Counted from the first letter of the stretch, positions 26,616-40,694 are shown. The stretch is 64,000 nt of DNA from Pseudomonas sp. N040 (GCF_015637705.1 NZ_JADOBE010000004.1:280435-344434), one strand, 5' to 3'. The notes: generated by a model from the letters alone, not told the origin. Numbers and translations are program-made.

Positions 26616-29347
26616 GCGCAGTGGCGGTGCCGGTGGCGCGAGTGACCGGGGTCAGCCTGCGCTATGGCAAGACCTGCGCGCTGGATGCGGTCAGCCTGGA
26701 GATCCCGGCACAGTGCATGGTCGGCCTGATCGGCCCGGACGGTGTCGGCAAGTCCAGCCTGCTGGCCCTGCTCGCCGGTGCGCGCAGGATCCAGCAGGGC
26801 CAGATCGAGGTGCTCGGCGGCGACATGGCCAGCAGCAGTCATCGCCGGCGCACCTGCCCGCATATCGCCTACATGCCCCAGGGCCTGGGCAAGAACCTCT
26901 ACCCGACGCTGTCGGTATTCGAGAACCTCGACTTCTTCGGTCGCCTGTTCGGCCAGGACGCGACCGAGCGCGCGCAACGCATCGACCAGCTGCTGCACAG
27001 CACCGGCCTGGCGCCGTTTCGCCAACGCCCGGCGGGCAAGCTGTCCGGCGGCATGAAGCAGAAGCTCGGGCTGTGCTGCGCACTGATCCACGACCCCGAT
27101 CTGCTGATCCTCGACGAGCCGACCACCGGGGTCGACCCGCTATCGCGCAACCAGTTCTGGGAACTGATCGGCCGCATCCGCGCCCAGCGCCCGCAGATGA
27201 GCGTGCTGGTGGCCACCGCCTACATGGAGGAGGCCGAGCGTTTCGACCACCTGCTGGCCATGGATGGCGGGCGTATTCTCGCCACCGGCAGCCCGCAGCA
27301 GCTGCGCGAGCGCACTGCCTGCAGCAGCCTCGAGGAGGCCTTTATCGCCCTGCTGCCGGAAGCCAGGCGCAAGGGCCATCTCGCCCTGCAGATCCCTCCG
27401 CGCGCGCCGGGGCAGCAGGACATCGCCATCGAGGCGCGCGGCCTGAGCATGCGCTTCGGCGATTTCGTCGCGGTCGAGCGGGTGGACTTCCGCATCGAGC
27501 GCGGCGAGATCTTCGGCTTTCTCGGCTCCAACGGCTGCGGCAAGTCGACCACCATGAAGATGCTCACCGGCCTGCTGCCGGCCAGCGAGGGCCAAGCCCT
27601 GCTGTTCGGCCAGGAAGTGCAGCCGAAGGACATGGCGACGCGCAGGCGGGTCGGCTACATGTCGCAATCGTTCTCCCTGTATGGCGAGCTGACGGTGCGG
27701 CAGAACCTGGTGCTGCACGCCCAGCTGTTCCATGTGCCAAGCGCGCAGATCGCGGCACGGGTGGCCAGGATGGCCGCGCGCTTCGATCTCGGCGCGGTCA
27801 TGGAGATGCTCCCCGAGCGCCTGCCGCTGGGCCTGCGCCAGCGCCTGTCGCTGGCCGTGGCGGTGATCCACCAGCCGGAACTGCTGATCCTCGACGAGCC
27901 CACCTCCGGGGTCGACCCGGTAGCGCGCGACGGCTTCTGGCAGCTGATGCTCGACCTGTCGCGCCAGGACGGGGTGACCATCTTCATCTCCACCCACTTC
28001 ATGAACGAGGCCGAGCGCTGCGACCGCATCTCGCTGATGCACGCCGGCAAGGTTCTCGCCAGCGACACCCCGCGCGGGCTGATGGCCGGGCGCGGCCTGC
28101 CGACCCTGGAAGCCACCTTCATCGCCTATCTCCAGGATGCCGTCGCCCAGGATCCGGCAGCCAGCACCGACAGCCCCCCGGCAGCGCCGCGGCGGGCCGA
28201 ACCGCGCCCGGCGCAACCCCAGCGCTTCAGCCTGCGCCGGCTGTTCAGCTACACCCGCCGCGAGTCCCTCGAGCTGCGCCGCGACCCGATCCGTGGCGGC
28301 ATGGCCCTGCTCGGCACCGTGCTGCTGCTGTTCATCATCGGTTTCGGCGTCAGCCTGGACGTGGAAGACCTGACCTTCGCCGTGCTCGACCGCGACCAGA
28401 CCACCACCAGCCAGGAGTACCACCTGAACCTGGCTGGCTCGCGCTACTTCGTCGAACAGCCGCCGCTGCATGATTACGCCGAACTGGAGCGGCGCATGCG
28501 CAGCGGCGAGATCAGCCTGGCGGTGGAAATCCCGCCGCACTATGGCCGCGACCTCAAGCGCGGCGACAGCCCGCAGATCGGCATGTGGATTGACGGCGCC
28601 ATGCCGACCCGCGCGGAAACCATCAAGGGCTACGTGCTGGGCATGCACCAGGACTACCTGCAGGCACTGGCACGGCGCTCTGCCCAGCCGCAGGCCGCCA
28701 GCCCGGCCACGCTGGAAATCCGCTACCGCTACAACCCGGACGTGGAGAGCCGCCAGGCCATGGTGCCGGCCATGATCCCGCTGCTGCTGATGCTGATCCC
28801 GGCCATGCTTACCGCCCTCGGCGTGGTGCGCGAGAAGGAACTGGGCTCGATCATCAACCTCTACGTGACCCCGGTGACCCGTCTGGAATTCCTGCTCGGC
28901 AAGCAGCTGCCCTACATCGGCCTGGGCATGCTCAACTTCGCCCTGCTGGTGCTGCTGGCGATCAGCGTGTTCGGCGTCCCGCTGAAGGGCAACCCGCTGA
29001 CCCTGCTGGTCGGCGGCCTGCTCTACCTGGGCTGCTCCACGGCACTCGGCCTGCTCATGTCGACCTTCACCAGGAGCCAGATCGCCGCCGTGTTCGGCAC
29101 CGCCATTGCCACCCTGCTGCCAGCCATCCAGTTCTCCGGACTGATCTATCCGGTGTCTTCACTGGAAGGCATCGGCGCCCTCATCGGCCAGCTCTATCCG
29201 ACCTCGCATTTCCTGGTGATCTCCCGCGGCGTGTTCTCCAAGGCGCTCGGTTTCGCCGATCTGTCGGCATACTTCGTCCCGTTGCTGATCACCATTCCGC
29301 TGCTGCTGGCGCTGTGCGTGGCTTTCCTGAAGAAGCAGGAGGCCTGA
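26612..29347 (+). CDS. rbbA: RbbA-like ABC ATPase/permease
   Basis: A 911-residue protein with two nucleotide-binding domains followed by an ABC-2 type membrane domain. Domain 1 has GPDGVGKSS and the signature LSGGMKQ with [13 protein letters not shown]. Domain 2 has [10 protein letters not shown] and [13 protein letters not shown], but its signature is degraded to LPLGLRQ. The same degenerate form occurs in E. coli RbbA as I recall it. From about residue 550 it has a first membrane segment, a large periplasmic loop and five more C-terminal segments. RbbA-type proteins have been linked to ribosome-associated ATPase activity. Transport with the flanking adaptor and permease is the context inference. 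The next gene starts one base after its stop. Confidence 0.9.
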   Translation: MSAVAVPVARVTGVSLRYGKTCALDAVSLEIPAQCMVGLIGPDGVGKSSLLALLAGARRIQQGQIEVLGGDMASSSHRRRTCPHIAYMPQGLGKNLYPTLSVFENLDFFGRLFGQDATERAQRIDQLLHSTGLAPFRQRPAGKLSGGMKQKLGLCCALIHDPDLLILDEPTTGVDPLSRNQFWELIGRIRAQRPQMSVLVATAYMEEAERFDHLLAMDGGRILATGSPQQLRERTACSSLEEAFIALLPEARRKGHLALQIPPRAPGQQDIAIEARGLSMRFGDFVAVERVDFRIERGEIFGFLGSNGCGKSTTMKMLTGLLPASEGQALLFGQEVQPKDMATRRRVGYMSQSFSLYGELTVRQNLVLHAQLFHVPSAQIAARVARMAARFDLGAVMEMLPERLPLGLRQRLSLAVAVIHQPELLILDEPTSGVDPVARDGFWQLMLDLSRQDGVTIFISTHFMNEAERCDRISLMHAGKVLASDTPRGLMAGRGLPTLEATFIAYLQDAVAQDPAASTDSPPAAPRRAEPRPAQPQRFSLRRLFSYTRRESLELRRDPIRGGMALLGTVLLLFIIGFGVSLDVEDLTFAVLDRDQTTTSQEYHLNLAGSRYFVEQPPLHDYAELERRMRSGEISLAVEIPPHYGRDLKRGDSPQIGMWIDGAMPTRAETIKGYVLGMHQDYLQALARRSAQPQAASPATLEIRYRYNPDVESRQAMVPAMIPLLLMLIPAMLTALGVVREKELGSIINLYVTPVTRLEFLLGKQLPYIGLGMLNFALLVLLAISVFGVPLKGNPLTLLVGGLLYLGCSTALGLLMSTFTRSQIAAVFGTAIATLLPAIQFSGLIYPVSSLEGIGALIGQLYPTSHFLVISRGVFSKALGFADLSAYFVPLLITIPLLLALCVAFLKKQEA

Positions 29348-29348
29348 G

Positions 29349-30473
29349 ATGGAGCGCCTGGCGAACATCTTCCATCTCGGCCTCAAGGAACTGCGCAGCC
29401 TGCAGCGCGACATCGCCCTGGTGATCCTGATCGTCTGGGCCTTCAGCCTGGGCATCTACTCGGCGGCGACCAGCATCCCGGAAAGCTTGCACCATGCCTC
29501 CATCGCGGTGGTCGACGAAGACCGCTCGCAGCTCTCGGAACGCCTGATCAACGCCTTCCAGCCACCCTACTTCCGTACCCCGCAGCGCATCGGCCTGGGC
29601 GAGATGGACCGCGGCATGGATGCCGGGCGCTATACCTTCACCCTGAACATTCCGCCAGACTTCCAGCGCGACGTGCTGGCCGGACGCAGCCCGGCGATCC
29701 AGCTGAATGTGGATGCCACCCAGGTCAGCCAGGCCTTCACCGGTTCCGGCTATATCCAGAACATCGGCATCAGCGAGGTCGCCGAGTTCGTCCGCCGCTA
29801 CCGCGGCGACCTGCCGCAACAGGCCGAACTGGAGGTGCGCGTGGCATTCAACCCGAACCTGACCCGCACCTGGTTCGGCTCGGTGATGGAGGTGATCAAC
29901 CAGATCACCATGCTGTCGATCATCCTCACCGGTGCCGCCCTGATCCGCGAGCGCGAGCACGGCACCATCGAGCACCTGCTGGTGATGCCGGTGACGCCGC
30001 TGGAAATCATGCTGGCCAAGGTCTGGTCGATGGGCCTGGTGGTTCTGCTGGCAACCAGCCTGTCACTGCTGCTGGTGGTCCAGGGCTGGCTGCAGGTACC
30101 GCTCAGCGGCTCGCTGGCGCTGTTTCTCGGCGGCGCCGCGCTGCACCTGTTTGCGACCACCTCGATGGGCATCTTCTTCGGCACACTGGCGCGCTCGATG
30201 CCACAGCTGGGCCTGCTGGTGATCATCGTGCTGATCCCGCTGGAGATCCTTTCCGGCGGCACCACGCCACGCGAGAGCATGCCGAAACTGATCCAGCACC
30301 TCATGCTGGTGGCACCCACCACCCACTTTGTCGACCTGGCCCAGGCCATCCTCTACCGCGGCGCCGGGCTGTCGATCGTCTGGCCGCAACTGCTGGCGAT
30401 TGCCGGAATCGGCTCGCTGTTTTTCCTCGGCGCGATGACCCGCTTCCGCAAGACCCTGGCGCAAATGGCCTGA
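29349..30473 (+). CDS. ABC-2 type permease of the RbbA exporter
   Basis: A 374-residue inner-membrane protein: one N-terminal segment (LQRDIALVILIVWAFSLGIY), a large extracytoplasmic domain, and five C-terminal segments. It includes the ABC-2 core IREREHGTIEHLLVMPVTPL, EIMLAKVWSMGLVVLLATSL and EILSGGTTPRESMPK. It is the YhhJ counterpart of the HlyD-RbbA-permease operon, beginning one base after the rbbA stop. It probably pairs with the RbbA membrane half to form the channel. The substrate is unknown. Confidence 0.9.
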   Translation: MERLANIFHLGLKELRSLQRDIALVILIVWAFSLGIYSAATSIPESLHHASIAVVDEDRSQLSERLINAFQPPYFRTPQRIGLGEMDRGMDAGRYTFTLNIPPDFQRDVLAGRSPAIQLNVDATQVSQAFTGSGYIQNIGISEVAEFVRRYRGDLPQQAELEVRVAFNPNLTRTWFGSVMEVINQITMLSIILTGAALIREREHGTIEHLLVMPVTPLEIMLAKVWSMGLVVLLATSLSLLLVVQGWLQVPLSGSLALFLGGAALHLFATTSMGIFFGTLARSMPQLGLLVIIVLIPLEILSGGTTPRESMPKLIQHLMLVAPTTHFVDLAQAILYRGAGLSIVWPQLLAIAGIGSLFFLGAMTRFRKTLAQMA

Positions 30474-30497
30474 GCCGGCGCGAAACAAGCCGGCGCG

Positions 30498-31466
30498 TCA
30501 GCTGCGGGGTGCGTAGGCAAACACGTCGGCGCGCATCTGGCTGGGATCCATGCCGGCCTCGACCAGCGCATCGAGGGTGGCATAGATCATCGCCGGCGAA
30601 CCGCTGGCATACACGTGCAGGCCTGCCAGATCGGCAAAATCCTCACGCACCGCCTGGTGCAGCAGGCCGCAGCGCCCGCCCCAGCCACACTGGTCGCTGA
30701 CCACCCGGTGCAGGTGCACGTTGGCCATCTGCTCCCAGTCGGCCCAGTGCGCCAGCTGGTAGAAATCCTCCGGCCGGCGGGCACCCCAGTACAGGTGTAC
30801 CGGATGGCGGAAGCCGCTGGCGCGGCAATGCTCGAGCAGGCTGTGCATCTGCGCCATGCCGGTACCGGCGGCCAGCAGCAGCAGCGGGCCATCCGGCAGC
30901 TCGGCGAGGTGCGTGTCGCCGAACGGCAGCTGCACCCGCGCCACCTGCTCGCGCTGCAGTTGTTCGAGCAACACCTGGGTGCCCGGCTCGCGGGCCAGGA
31001 TGTGCAGCTCCAGTTCGCGGCCAGTGTGTGGCGCCGAAGCCAGGGAGAATGCCGACAGCTCGCCATCCGCACGCTCGAGCAGCAGGTACTGCCCGGCATG
31101 GTAGCGCGGCAGCTTGCCGGCCGGCGCCCGCAGGCGCACGCGCCAGACATCGCCACCCACCGCGCAACAGTCGATCAGCTGGCAAGCCAGGCGCCGGCGC
31201 GGCAGTTCTCCGGGCGCCAGCACGCCATACCATTGCAGCACGCTGTCGCTCAGCGGTTCGGCCAGGCAGGTCTGCAGCTCGCCATGCTCGAGCTCGACCC
31301 CGGCCTGGCGCGCACGCCCCTGCAGCAGCAAGGCCGAGCAGATATGGCAATTGCCGTTGCGGCAGCTCTGCGGGCAGTCGTAGCCGAGGCGCCGCGCGCC
31401 ATCGAGGAAGCGTTCACCGGGCTGCAGCTCGAGGACCGCACCGGAGGGTTGCAGGGTGATCCGCAT
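30498..31466 (-). CDS. 2Fe-2S ferredoxin/flavin reductase (AscD-like NAD(P)H oxidoreductase)
   Basis: A 322-residue electron-transfer protein. The start at 31466 shares one base with the ubiD stop (TGATG), so translation is coupled. The N-terminal ferredoxin domain has the ligands in DCPQSCRNGNCHIC plus a late Cys in LQTCLAEP. The FAD domain has the LPRYHAGQYLLLERADGEL and SAFSLASAPHTG segments. The NAD domain has GPLLLLAAGTGMAQMHSLLE and an end motif with YASGSPAM. It resembles CDP-6-deoxy-glucoseen reductase-like enzymes linked to ubiD in Pseudomonas. The true electron acceptor is unknown. Confidence 0.88.
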   Translation of the reverse strand: MRITLQPSGAVLELQPGERFLDGARRLGYDCPQSCRNGNCHICSALLLQGRARQAGVELEHGELQTCLAEPLSDSVLQWYGVLAPGELPRRRLACQLIDCCAVGGDVWRVRLRAPAGKLPRYHAGQYLLLERADGELSAFSLASAPHTGRELELHILAREPGTQVLLEQLQREQVARVQLPFGDTHLAELPDGPLLLLAAGTGMAQMHSLLEHCRASGFRHPVHLYWGARRPEDFYQLAHWADWEQMANVHLHRVVSDQCGWGGRCGLLHQAVREDFADLAGLHVYASGSPAMIYATLDALVEAGMDPSQMRADVFAYAPRS

Positions 31467-32932
31467 CAATCGATCCCCAGCTCGGCCCACAACGCATCGA
31501 CGCGCTGCTTGACCGCCTCGTCCCGGACGATCACCCGGCCCCATTCGCGGCTGGTTTCGCCCGGCCACTTGTGGGTGGCATCCAGGCCCATTTTGCTGCC
31601 CAGGCCGGAGACCGGCGAAGCAAAATCGAGGTAGTCGATCGGCGTGTTGTCGATCAGCACCGTGTCGCGCTTGGGGTCCATGCGCGTGGTGATGGCCCAG
31701 ATCACGTCGTTCCAGTCGCGCGCGTTGACATCATCGTCGGTGACGATGACGAACTTGGTGTACATGAACTGGCGCAGGAAGCTCCACACGCCGAGCATCA
31801 CGCGCTTGGCATGGCCGGGATACTGCTTCTTGATGGTCACCACCGCCAGGCGGTACGAGCAGCCCTCGGGCGGCAGGTAGAAGTCGGTGATCTCGGGGTA
31901 TTGCTTCTGCAGGATCGGCACGAACACTTCGTTCAGCGCCACACCGAGAATCGCCGGCTCATCCGGCGGCCGACCAGTGTAGGTGCTGTGGTAGATCGGC
32001 TGCTGCCGGCGAGTGATGCGCTCGACGGTAAACACCGGAAAACGGTCAACCTCGTTGTAGTAGCCGGTGTGATCGCCATAGGGCCCTTCGTCAGCCATCT
32101 CGCCGGGGTAAATATGCCCCTCCAGGACGATCTCGGCACTGGCCGGCACCTGCAGGTCGCTGCCAATCGCTTTGACCAGTTCGGTCTTGTGCCCGCGCAA
32201 CAAGCCGGCGAAGGCGTACTCGGACAAGCTGTCCGGCACCGGCGTCACGGCGCCGAGAATGGTTGCCGGATCCGCTCCCAGCGCCACACATACCGGGTAG
32301 GGCTTGCCGGGGAATTTCTCGCACCACTCGCGGAAATCCAGCGCACCGCCACGGTGACTGAGCCAGCGCATGATCACCTTGTTGCGGCCGATCACCTGCT
32401 GGCGGTAGATGCCGAGGTTCTGCCGTTCCTTGTTCGGCCCGCGGGTAATGGTCAGGCCCCAGGTAATCAGCGGCGCGACATCGCCCGGCCAGCAGGTCTG
32501 CACCGGCAACTTGCCCAGATCGACAGCATCGCCCTCTTCGATCACTTCCTGACAGGGCGCGTCTTTCAGTACCTTGGGCGCCATGGCCAGTACCTTGCGG
32601 TACATCGGCAGCTTCGACCAGGCGTCCTTGAAGCCTTTTGGCGGCTCCGGCTCCTTGAGCATGGCCAGCAGCTTGCCGATTTCACGCAGCTCGCTGACCG
32701 CCTCTGCGCCCATGCCCAGCGCTACCCGCTTGGGCGTGCCGAACAGATTGCCAAGCACCGGCATATCGAAACCGGCGGGGTTCTCGAACAGCAGCGCCGG
32801 CCCGCCCTTGCGCAGAGTCCGGTCACAGATCTCGGTCATCTCCAGCACCGGGGAAACCGCTGTGTGAATCCGTTTGAGCTCGCCGCGCTGTTCCAGCCCA
32901 CGAATGAATTCGCGCAAATCGCGATACTGCAT
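31466..32932 (-). CDS. ubiD: 4-hydroxy-3-polyprenylbenzoate decarboxylase
   Basis: A 488-residue prenylated-FMN decarboxylase of ubiquinone synthesis. The start [20 protein letters not shown] is the usual one. Family blocks are [60 protein letters not shown] (with the conserved Glu used in cofactor-assisted decarboxylation) and a C-terminal [20 protein letters not shown] with [13 protein letters not shown]. The length is typical. It needs a UbiX-made cofactor, and ubiX is not in this window. Followed by the reductase gene. Confidence 0.96.
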   Translation of the reverse strand: MQYRDLREFIRGLEQRGELKRIHTAVSPVLEMTEICDRTLRKGGPALLFENPAGFDMPVLGNLFGTPKRVALGMGAEAVSELREIGKLLAMLKEPEPPKGFKDAWSKLPMYRKVLAMAPKVLKDAPCQEVIEEGDAVDLGKLPVQTCWPGDVAPLITWGLTITRGPNKERQNLGIYRQQVIGRNKVIMRWLSHRGGALDFREWCEKFPGKPYPVCVALGADPATILGAVTPVPDSLSEYAFAGLLRGHKTELVKAIGSDLQVPASAEIVLEGHIYPGEMADEGPYGDHTGYYNEVDRFPVFTVERITRRQQPIYHSTYTGRPPDEPAILGVALNEVFVPILQKQYPEITDFYLPPEGCSYRLAVVTIKKQYPGHAKRVMLGVWSFLRQFMYTKFVIVTDDDVNARDWNDVIWAITTRMDPKRDTVLIDNTPIDYLDFASPVSGLGSKMGLDATHKWPGETSREWGRVIVRDEAVKQRVDALWAELGID

Positions 32933-33020
32933 GCAGTTGCCTCGTCTCGGCGGTGCAGGTTGAAGGTGGCAAAGTTTAGCGCTGAACTCGGCTATTCAGA
33001 AAGCAAAAGCCGGAAAGCAG

Positions 33021-33042
33021 AAGGCCGGGTTGCCCCGGCCTT
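33021..33042 (-). terminator. Hairpin downstream of rho
   Basis: aaggccggg (33021-33029) and the complementary ccccggcctt (33033-33042) form a short strong stem 29 bases beyond the rho stop, followed on the minus strand by a C/T-rich tail. A likely transcription end for rho, although the T-run is poor. Confidence 0.55.
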
Positions 33043-33070
33043 CATTGCTGCACGTTAAAACCCGCAGGTT

Positions 33071-34333
<1,263 letters not shown>

Positions 34334-34520
34334 AGATTGACGTTAGTTTTGAATGAGGAGGGAAGCATTGAGCTTGGGAAGCCGCGGCGCGCGAAAGGCG
34401 ACTGGGTCGCTGTGCGTGATCGAATCAGGGATGCGTCGGCGACGGCTTGCGGGAAGCAACCGCAGTACGGGTTGCGAGCCGGAATTTAGCACCGGCGGCG
34501 GGAGGCGTCCAGCCCACAAA
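34334..34520 (-). promoter_or_regulatory. Long leader of rho
   Basis: The 187 bases between the trxA terminator and the rho start hold no supported gene. Rho genes are typically preceded by long untranslated leaders through which Rho represses its own synthesis. The position and length fit, but no specific element was recognised. Confidence 0.45.
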
Positions 34521-34552
34521 GCAAAAACCCCGCTTTAATGCGGGGTTTTTGC
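34521..34552 (-). terminator. Intrinsic terminator of trxA
   Basis: GCAAAAACCCCGC (34521-34533) and its perfect complement (34540-34552) enclose a 6-base loop. On the minus strand this reads a strong stem ending in a run of five T. It starts 9 bases past the trxA stop. Confidence 0.9.
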
Positions 34553-34561
34553 CAAAACAGC

Positions 34562-34888
34562 TTAGAGATTGGCGTCGATGAACGCCGCCAGCTGGGATTT
34601 CGACAGCGCACCAACCTTGGTCGCCTCGACATTGCCGTTCTTGAACAGCATCAGCGTCGGGATCCCGCGCACGCCAAACTTCGGCGGGGTGTCCTGGTTC
34701 TCGTCGATGTTCAGCTTGCAGACCTTGAGCTTGCCCTGGTAGGTCTGGGCTATCTCATCAAGTACCGGTGCAATCATCTTGCACGGACCGCACCATTCAG
34801 CCCAGTAATCGACCAGAACAGCGCCATCGGCCTTGAGCACATCCTGCTCGAAGCTGGCATCGCTGACATTCGTGATGAAATCGCTCAT
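34562..34888 (-). CDS. trxA: Thioredoxin 1
   Basis: A 108-residue thioredoxin with the active site WCGPCK (Trp32, Cys33 and Cys36). The start [20 protein letters not shown] is typical. Family features include [40 protein letters not shown] with the cis-proline, and a C-terminal helix [13 protein letters not shown]. Reduces protein disulphides with NADPH via thioredoxin reductase. Upstream neighbour of rho. Confidence 0.99.
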   Translation of the reverse strand: MSDFITNVSDASFEQDVLKADGAVLVDYWAEWCGPCKMIAPVLDEIAQTYQGKLKVCKLNIDENQDTPPKFGVRGIPTLMLFKNGNVEATKVGALSKSQLAAFIDANL

Positions 34889-35092
34889 AAAACTCTCCGT
34901 TACCGAAGCTAAAAGTGTTCGCCATCATAGCCCTCTGGCGTCCTGATCGAAAGCGGCTGGCGATTGAGCTTGCCTATGGCCCGCCACGAGAACGCCAATG
35001 ACGCGCCGGACAGGCATAAAATCGTACGCTGCGCGTTGGCTCGGGTTGCCTATCGTGGCAGGATGACCAGCCTATTCACCGGAAGCCAACGC

Positions 35093-36595
35093 ATGCCTTA
35101 CACGCCCGCCGAGAATTTTCCCCTGATCGCCGCCATTGATCTTGGTTCAAACAGTTTCCACATGATTCTGGCCAAGACCGATCAGGGTGAGCTCCGCGCG
35201 CTTGAGCGGCTGGGTGACAAGGTGCAACTGGCGGCCGGCCTGAACGAGCAGCGCGAGCTCAGCGAAGAGGCCATGCTCCGCGGCCTGGAGTGCCTGGGGC
35301 GCTTCGCCCAACTGATCAACGGCCTGCCGCAGGGCGCGGTGCGCATCGTCGGCACCAATGCGCTGCGCGAGGCGGTCAATCGCAATACCTTCATCCAGCG
35401 CGCCGAAGCCCTGCTCGGCCATCCGGTCGAGGTCATCTCCGGCCGCGAGGAAGCACGCCTGATCTATCTCGGGGTCTCGCACAGCATGCCGGCCTCCCAG
35501 GGCAATCGCCTGGTGGTCGATATCGGCGGCGGCAGTACCGAGTTCATCGTCGGCCAGCGCTTCGAGCCTCTGATCCTGGAAAGCCTGCAGATGGGCTGCG
35601 TGAGCTTCACCCAGCGCTTCTTCCGCGACGGCAAAATCACCCCCGGCCGCTATGCCCAGGCCTATACCGCGGCGCGCCTGGAGCTGATGGGCATCGAATA
35701 TGGCCTGCAGCGGCATGGCTGGCTGGAAGCCGTGGGCGCCTCCGGCACCGTGCGCGCCATCGGCCTGGCGATCAAGTCCGCCGGCCTGGGCAACGGCGAA
35801 ATCAATCCGGACGGACTCGGCTGGCTCAAGCGCAAGCTGCTCAAGCTCGGGGATGTGGAAAAAATCGACATGGATGGCATCAAGAATGATCGGCGGGCGA
35901 TTTTTCCCGCCGGACTGGCCATTCTCGAGGCCATCTTCGACGCCTTCAGCCTGGCGCAGATGGTCCACTCCGAAGGGGCCCTGCGCGAAGGCGTGCTCTA
36001 TGACCTGATCGGCCGCCACCAGCATGAAGACGTGCGCGAGCGCACCCTTTCGGCGCTGATGGAGCGCTACCACGTCGACCTAGAACAGGCTGCCCGGGTC
36101 GAAGCCAAGGCCATTTCGGCGCTGCGCCAGGTCGCGGCCGACTGGGGCATTCAGGATGAATGGCACTACGACCTGCTGGTCTGGGCGGCGCGCGTGCATG
36201 AAATCGGCCTGGACATTGCGCACTACCAGTATCACAAGCATGGCGCCTACCTGATCGAGCACTCCGAGCTGGCCGGCTTTTCCCGCCAGGACCAGCAGAT
36301 GCTCGCCCTGCTGGTGCGCGGGCACCGCCGCAGCATTCCACGGGAACGCTTCGCCGAGCTGGGGGCGGAAGGTGAAAAGCTGCTGCGCCTGTGCGTGCTG
36401 CTGCGCTTTGCCATCCTGTTTCATCACATTCGCGGCAGCCACGACATGCCGACCGTGCGATTGCAGGCCGGAGCCCAGCACCTGAGCATCCGCTTCCCGG
36501 ATGGCTGGCTGGAAAACCACCCGCTGACGATGGCCGACTTCGCCCAGGAAGCCGAGTGGCTGGCCAAGGCCGGATTTCGCCTGCAGGTCAGTTGA
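35093..36595 (+). CDS. ppx: Exopolyphosphatase
   Basis: A 500-residue Ppx/GppA phosphatase that shortens polyphosphate and may act on pppGpp. The start at 35093 ([20 protein letters not shown]) follows GGAAG, and the upstream in-frame ATGs are not used. The two ASKHA phosphate loops are [17 protein letters not shown] and [16 protein letters not shown], the latter with the expected conserved Glu and Thr. A C-terminal HD-like domain has [20 protein letters not shown]. The length fits the longer bacterial form. It is divergent from trxA and convergent with ppk. Confidence 0.97.
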   Translation: MPYTPAENFPLIAAIDLGSNSFHMILAKTDQGELRALERLGDKVQLAAGLNEQRELSEEAMLRGLECLGRFAQLINGLPQGAVRIVGTNALREAVNRNTFIQRAEALLGHPVEVISGREEARLIYLGVSHSMPASQGNRLVVDIGGGSTEFIVGQRFEPLILESLQMGCVSFTQRFFRDGKITPGRYAQAYTAARLELMGIEYGLQRHGWLEAVGASGTVRAIGLAIKSAGLGNGEINPDGLGWLKRKLLKLGDVEKIDMDGIKNDRRAIFPAGLAILEAIFDAFSLAQMVHSEGALREGVLYDLIGRHQHEDVRERTLSALMERYHVDLEQAARVEAKAISALRQVAADWGIQDEWHYDLLVWAARVHEIGLDIAHYQYHKHGAYLIEHSELAGFSRQDQQMLALLVRGHRRSIPRERFAELGAEGEKLLRLCVLLRFAILFHHIRGSHDMPTVRLQAGAQHLSIRFPDGWLENHPLTMADFAQEAEWLAKAGFRLQVS

Positions 36596-36703
36596 GCCCG
36601 CGCCAGCCGACGCAGGTTGCGCCTGTCCATTGCCGCGCGCCTTGCTCGCGCAAACGCCGCGGGACCCGCCGGGACGCCGCCCGGCCTCACGCAACCGGCA
36701 GCA

Positions 36704-38914
36704 TCAGCTCGGCAAGGTGCGCAGGCGAACCGGGCTGCCACTGCGATAGCGCGCCAGCGGCTTGCTCAGGGCCTCCAGCAACATGGCCTGGGCACTGCGC
36801 GCGTGCTGGTTGCCGGTAGGCTGCTGGCGTACATAGGTGCCATCGCTGAGCAGAATCCAGGCGTGCGTGTTGTCCGCCAGATAGGCCTCGAGCTCCTTCT
36901 TCACCCGCAGGATCAGTTTCTTGCCCTCGATCGGGAAGCAGGTCTCCACCCGCCGGTCCAGGTTGCGCTCCATCAGGTCGGCACTGGAGAGGTACAGCAC
37001 CTCTTCGCCGCCGTTGCAGAAGTAGTAGATGCGGCTGTGCTCGAGGAAGCGACCGATCACCGAACGCACCTGGATGTTATGCGAGACCCCCGGCACACCG
37101 GGACGCAGGCAGCACATGCCACGCACCACCAGATCGACCCTCACCCCGGCCTGGCTGGCCTTGTAGAACGCGCGGATGATCTTCGGATCGGTCAGCGCAT
37201 TGACCTTGGCCATGATGTGCGCCGGCTTGCCCGCCGCGGCGAAGGCCGTTTCGCGGGCGATCATGTCGAGCAGGGTCTTCTTCAGGGTGAAAGGCGCGTG
37301 CAGCAGCTTCTTCATGCGCAGCGTCTTGCCCATGCCGATCAGTTGGTTGAACAGCTTGTGCAGGTCCTCGCACAACGCCACATCGGCGGTCAGCAGGCTG
37401 TAGTCGGTATACAGGCGGGCATTGCCGGCGTGGTAATTGCCGGTGCCCAGGTGGGCATAACGGCGCAGTTCGCCATTCTCGCGGCGCAGGATCAGCATCA
37501 TCTTGGCGTGGGTCTTGTAGCCGACCACCCCGTAGATCACTACCGCGCCGGCCTGTTGCAGGCGGCTGGCCAGCTGCAGGTTGGACTCCTCGTCGAAGCG
37601 CGCGCGCAGCTCGATCACCACGGTGACTTCCTTGCCATTGCGCGCGGCATCCACCAGCGCGTCGACGATCTCCGAGTTGGCTCCGGAACGGTACAGCGTC
37701 TGCTTCACCGCCAGCACCTGCGGATCCTTCGCCGCCTGGCGCAGCAGGTCGACCACCGGGGTAAAGGACTCGAACGGATGCAGCAGCAGGATGTCCTGCT
37801 TGGCCACGGCCTGAAACAGGTTGTCGCTGTCCTGCAGGACTTTCGGGATGGACGCGGTAAAGGGTTCGTACTGCAACTCCGGATGGCTTTCCAGCCCGGT
37901 GACGCTGAACAGCCGGGTCAGGTTCACCGGGCCATTGACGCGGTACAGTTCGCCTGGCGCCAGGCCGAACTGCTTGAGCAGGTAGTCGGCAAGGTTGTCC
38001 GGGCAGCTGTCCACCACTTCCAGGCGCACCGCATCGCCGTAGCGCCGCGAAAACAGTTCGCCGCGCAGGGCGCGGGCCAGATCCTCGACATCCTCGGCAT
38101 CCACCGACAGGTCGGCATTACGGGTCAGGCGGAACTGGTAGCAGCCCTTGACCGACATGCCGTTGAACAGGTCGTCGGCATGGGCATGGATCATCGACGA
38201 GAGGAACACGAAGTTATCCCCCGGGCCGCCGATTTCCGGCGGCAGCTTGATCACCCGCGGTAGCAGCCGGGGCGCCGGAATGATCGCCAGGCCGGAATCG
38301 CGGCCGAAGGCATCCACGCCCTCCAGCTCGACGATGAAATTCAGGCTCTTGTTCACCAGCAACGGAAACGGGTGGGTCGGGTCGAGGCCGATCGGGGTGA
38401 TGATCGGCGCGATCTGGTCGCGGAAATAGCGGCCAACCCAGGCCTTGATCTTGGCCGACCAGTGGCGCCGGCGAATGAAGTTGACCTGCTTCTCCGCCAG
38501 TTTCGGCAACAGCACATCATTGAGAATGGCGTACTGGCGATCCACCTGCTGATGCACCAGCTCGCCAATCCGCGCCAGCACCTGGTGCGGCTGCAGGCCG
38601 TCCGCCCCCGCTTGCTCGCGGGCAAAGGTGATCTGCTTCTTCAACGCCGCGACGCGGATTTCGAAGAACTCGTCGAGATTGCTGGAAAAAATCAGCAGGA
38701 ACTTCAGCCGCTCGAGCAACGGGTAGGATTCGTCCAGTGCCTGCTCGAGCACGCGGATATTGAACTTCAGCTGCGACAGTTCGCGATGCAGGTACATGCA
38801 GCTGTCATCCACCCCCGGAATCACCAGCGGCGCGGGCGCTTCCACGGCGGCCGGCGGCACTGCCGGCGGGGTTGTTTCGAGCACTTCAACAGGTACGTTC
38901 TCTTGCGTGTTCAT
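36704..38914 (-). CDS. ppk: Polyphosphate kinase 1
   Basis: A 736-residue PPK1 that reversibly makes polyphosphate from ATP. It has a proline/valine-rich N-terminal extension of about 35 residues, then [20 protein letters not shown] and [15 protein letters not shown]. The catalytic core includes the histidine that is autophosphorylated in the [16 protein letters not shown] region and the PDADPTDL-like end segments. Start at 38914. It follows hemB by 19 bases and is convergent with ppx, which opposes it biochemically. Confidence 0.97.
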   Translation of the reverse strand: MNTQENVPVEVLETTPPAVPPAAVEAPAPLVIPGVDDSCMYLHRELSQLKFNIRVLEQALDESYPLLERLKFLLIFSSNLDEFFEIRVAALKKQITFAREQAGADGLQPHQVLARIGELVHQQVDRQYAILNDVLLPKLAEKQVNFIRRRHWSAKIKAWVGRYFRDQIAPIITPIGLDPTHPFPLLVNKSLNFIVELEGVDAFGRDSGLAIIPAPRLLPRVIKLPPEIGGPGDNFVFLSSMIHAHADDLFNGMSVKGCYQFRLTRNADLSVDAEDVEDLARALRGELFSRRYGDAVRLEVVDSCPDNLADYLLKQFGLAPGELYRVNGPVNLTRLFSVTGLESHPELQYEPFTASIPKVLQDSDNLFQAVAKQDILLLHPFESFTPVVDLLRQAAKDPQVLAVKQTLYRSGANSEIVDALVDAARNGKEVTVVIELRARFDEESNLQLASRLQQAGAVVIYGVVGYKTHAKMMLILRRENGELRRYAHLGTGNYHAGNARLYTDYSLLTADVALCEDLHKLFNQLIGMGKTLRMKKLLHAPFTLKKTLLDMIARETAFAAAGKPAHIMAKVNALTDPKIIRAFYKASQAGVRVDLVVRGMCCLRPGVPGVSHNIQVRSVIGRFLEHSRIYYFCNGGEEVLYLSSADLMERNLDRRVETCFPIEGKKLILRVKKELEAYLADNTHAWILLSDGTYVRQQPTGNQHARSAQAMLLEALSKPLARYRSGSPVRLRTLPS

Positions 38915-38933
38915 TGCCAGTCCTGGGGGGCTT

Positions 38934-39983
<1,050 letters not shown>

Positions 39984-40136
39984 TTATAGCTGTGCATTAT
40001 GACCAATGCATGACCAAGTTGTCGGCAGCTCCCCGGACAAATCTGCATTTTCCCGGCCGCGCGGGTCGCCGACCAGCGCTTCCCAGGGCAAGCGCCAGAG
40101 CGTAGGCTGCGCCATCTCCCCAACCGCGGGTCCGCC

Positions 40137-40694
40137 ATGCTGCAAGCATTTCTGCAAGACTACGGCTATCTGGCGCTGTTCATCGGCACCTTCTTCGAAG
40201 GGGAAACCATCCTGGTGCTGGCCGGCTTTCTCGCCTCGCGCGGCTACCTGGATATCTACTGGGTGATGCTGACGGCTGCCAGTGGCGGCTACACAGGCGA
40301 CCAGCTCTGGTACTTTCTCGGCCGCCGAAAGGGCCGGCAGATCCTGGCGCGCAAGCCGAACTGGGAAGCCCTGGGCGCCAGGGCGCTGGAGCACCTGCAG
40401 CGCTACCCGGACATCTGGGTGCTGGGCTTTCGCTTCGTCTACGGCCTGCGCACGGTGATGCCGGTGGCCATCGGCATTTCCGGCTACCCGCCGCTGCGCT
40501 TTCTGCTGCTTAACGCGGTCAGCGCAGTTATCTGGGCCGTGGTCCTCGGCGCTGCGGCCTTTCATCTGGGCGCAGCGTTGGAGCTGCTGCTGGACAACAT
40601 CAAGCGTTACGAAATCTGGGTGATCGGCGCCCTGATCAGCGCCGGCAGCCTGCTCTGGCTGTGGCGCCGCTACCGCAACCGGCACAGCACCTGA
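40137..40694 (+). CDS. DedA-family membrane protein
   Basis: A 185-residue inner-membrane protein with about five hydrophobic segments. It has the family hallmarks YLALFIGTFFEGETILVLAG near the N-terminus and FGRRKG-like GRRKGRQILARKPNW in the middle. RFVYGLRTVMPVAIGISGYP precedes the last half. DedA proteins act as lipid or proton-coupled transporters and maintain membrane lipid carriers. It is divergent from hemB, and its stop is immediately followed by the convergent desaturase stop. Confidence 0.93.
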   Translation: MLQAFLQDYGYLALFIGTFFEGETILVLAGFLASRGYLDIYWVMLTAASGGYTGDQLWYFLGRRKGRQILARKPNWEALGARALEHLQRYPDIWVLGFRFVYGLRTVMPVAIGISGYPPLRFLLLNAVSAVIWAVVLGAAAFHLGAALELLLDNIKRYEIWVIGALISAGSLLWLWRRYRNRHST

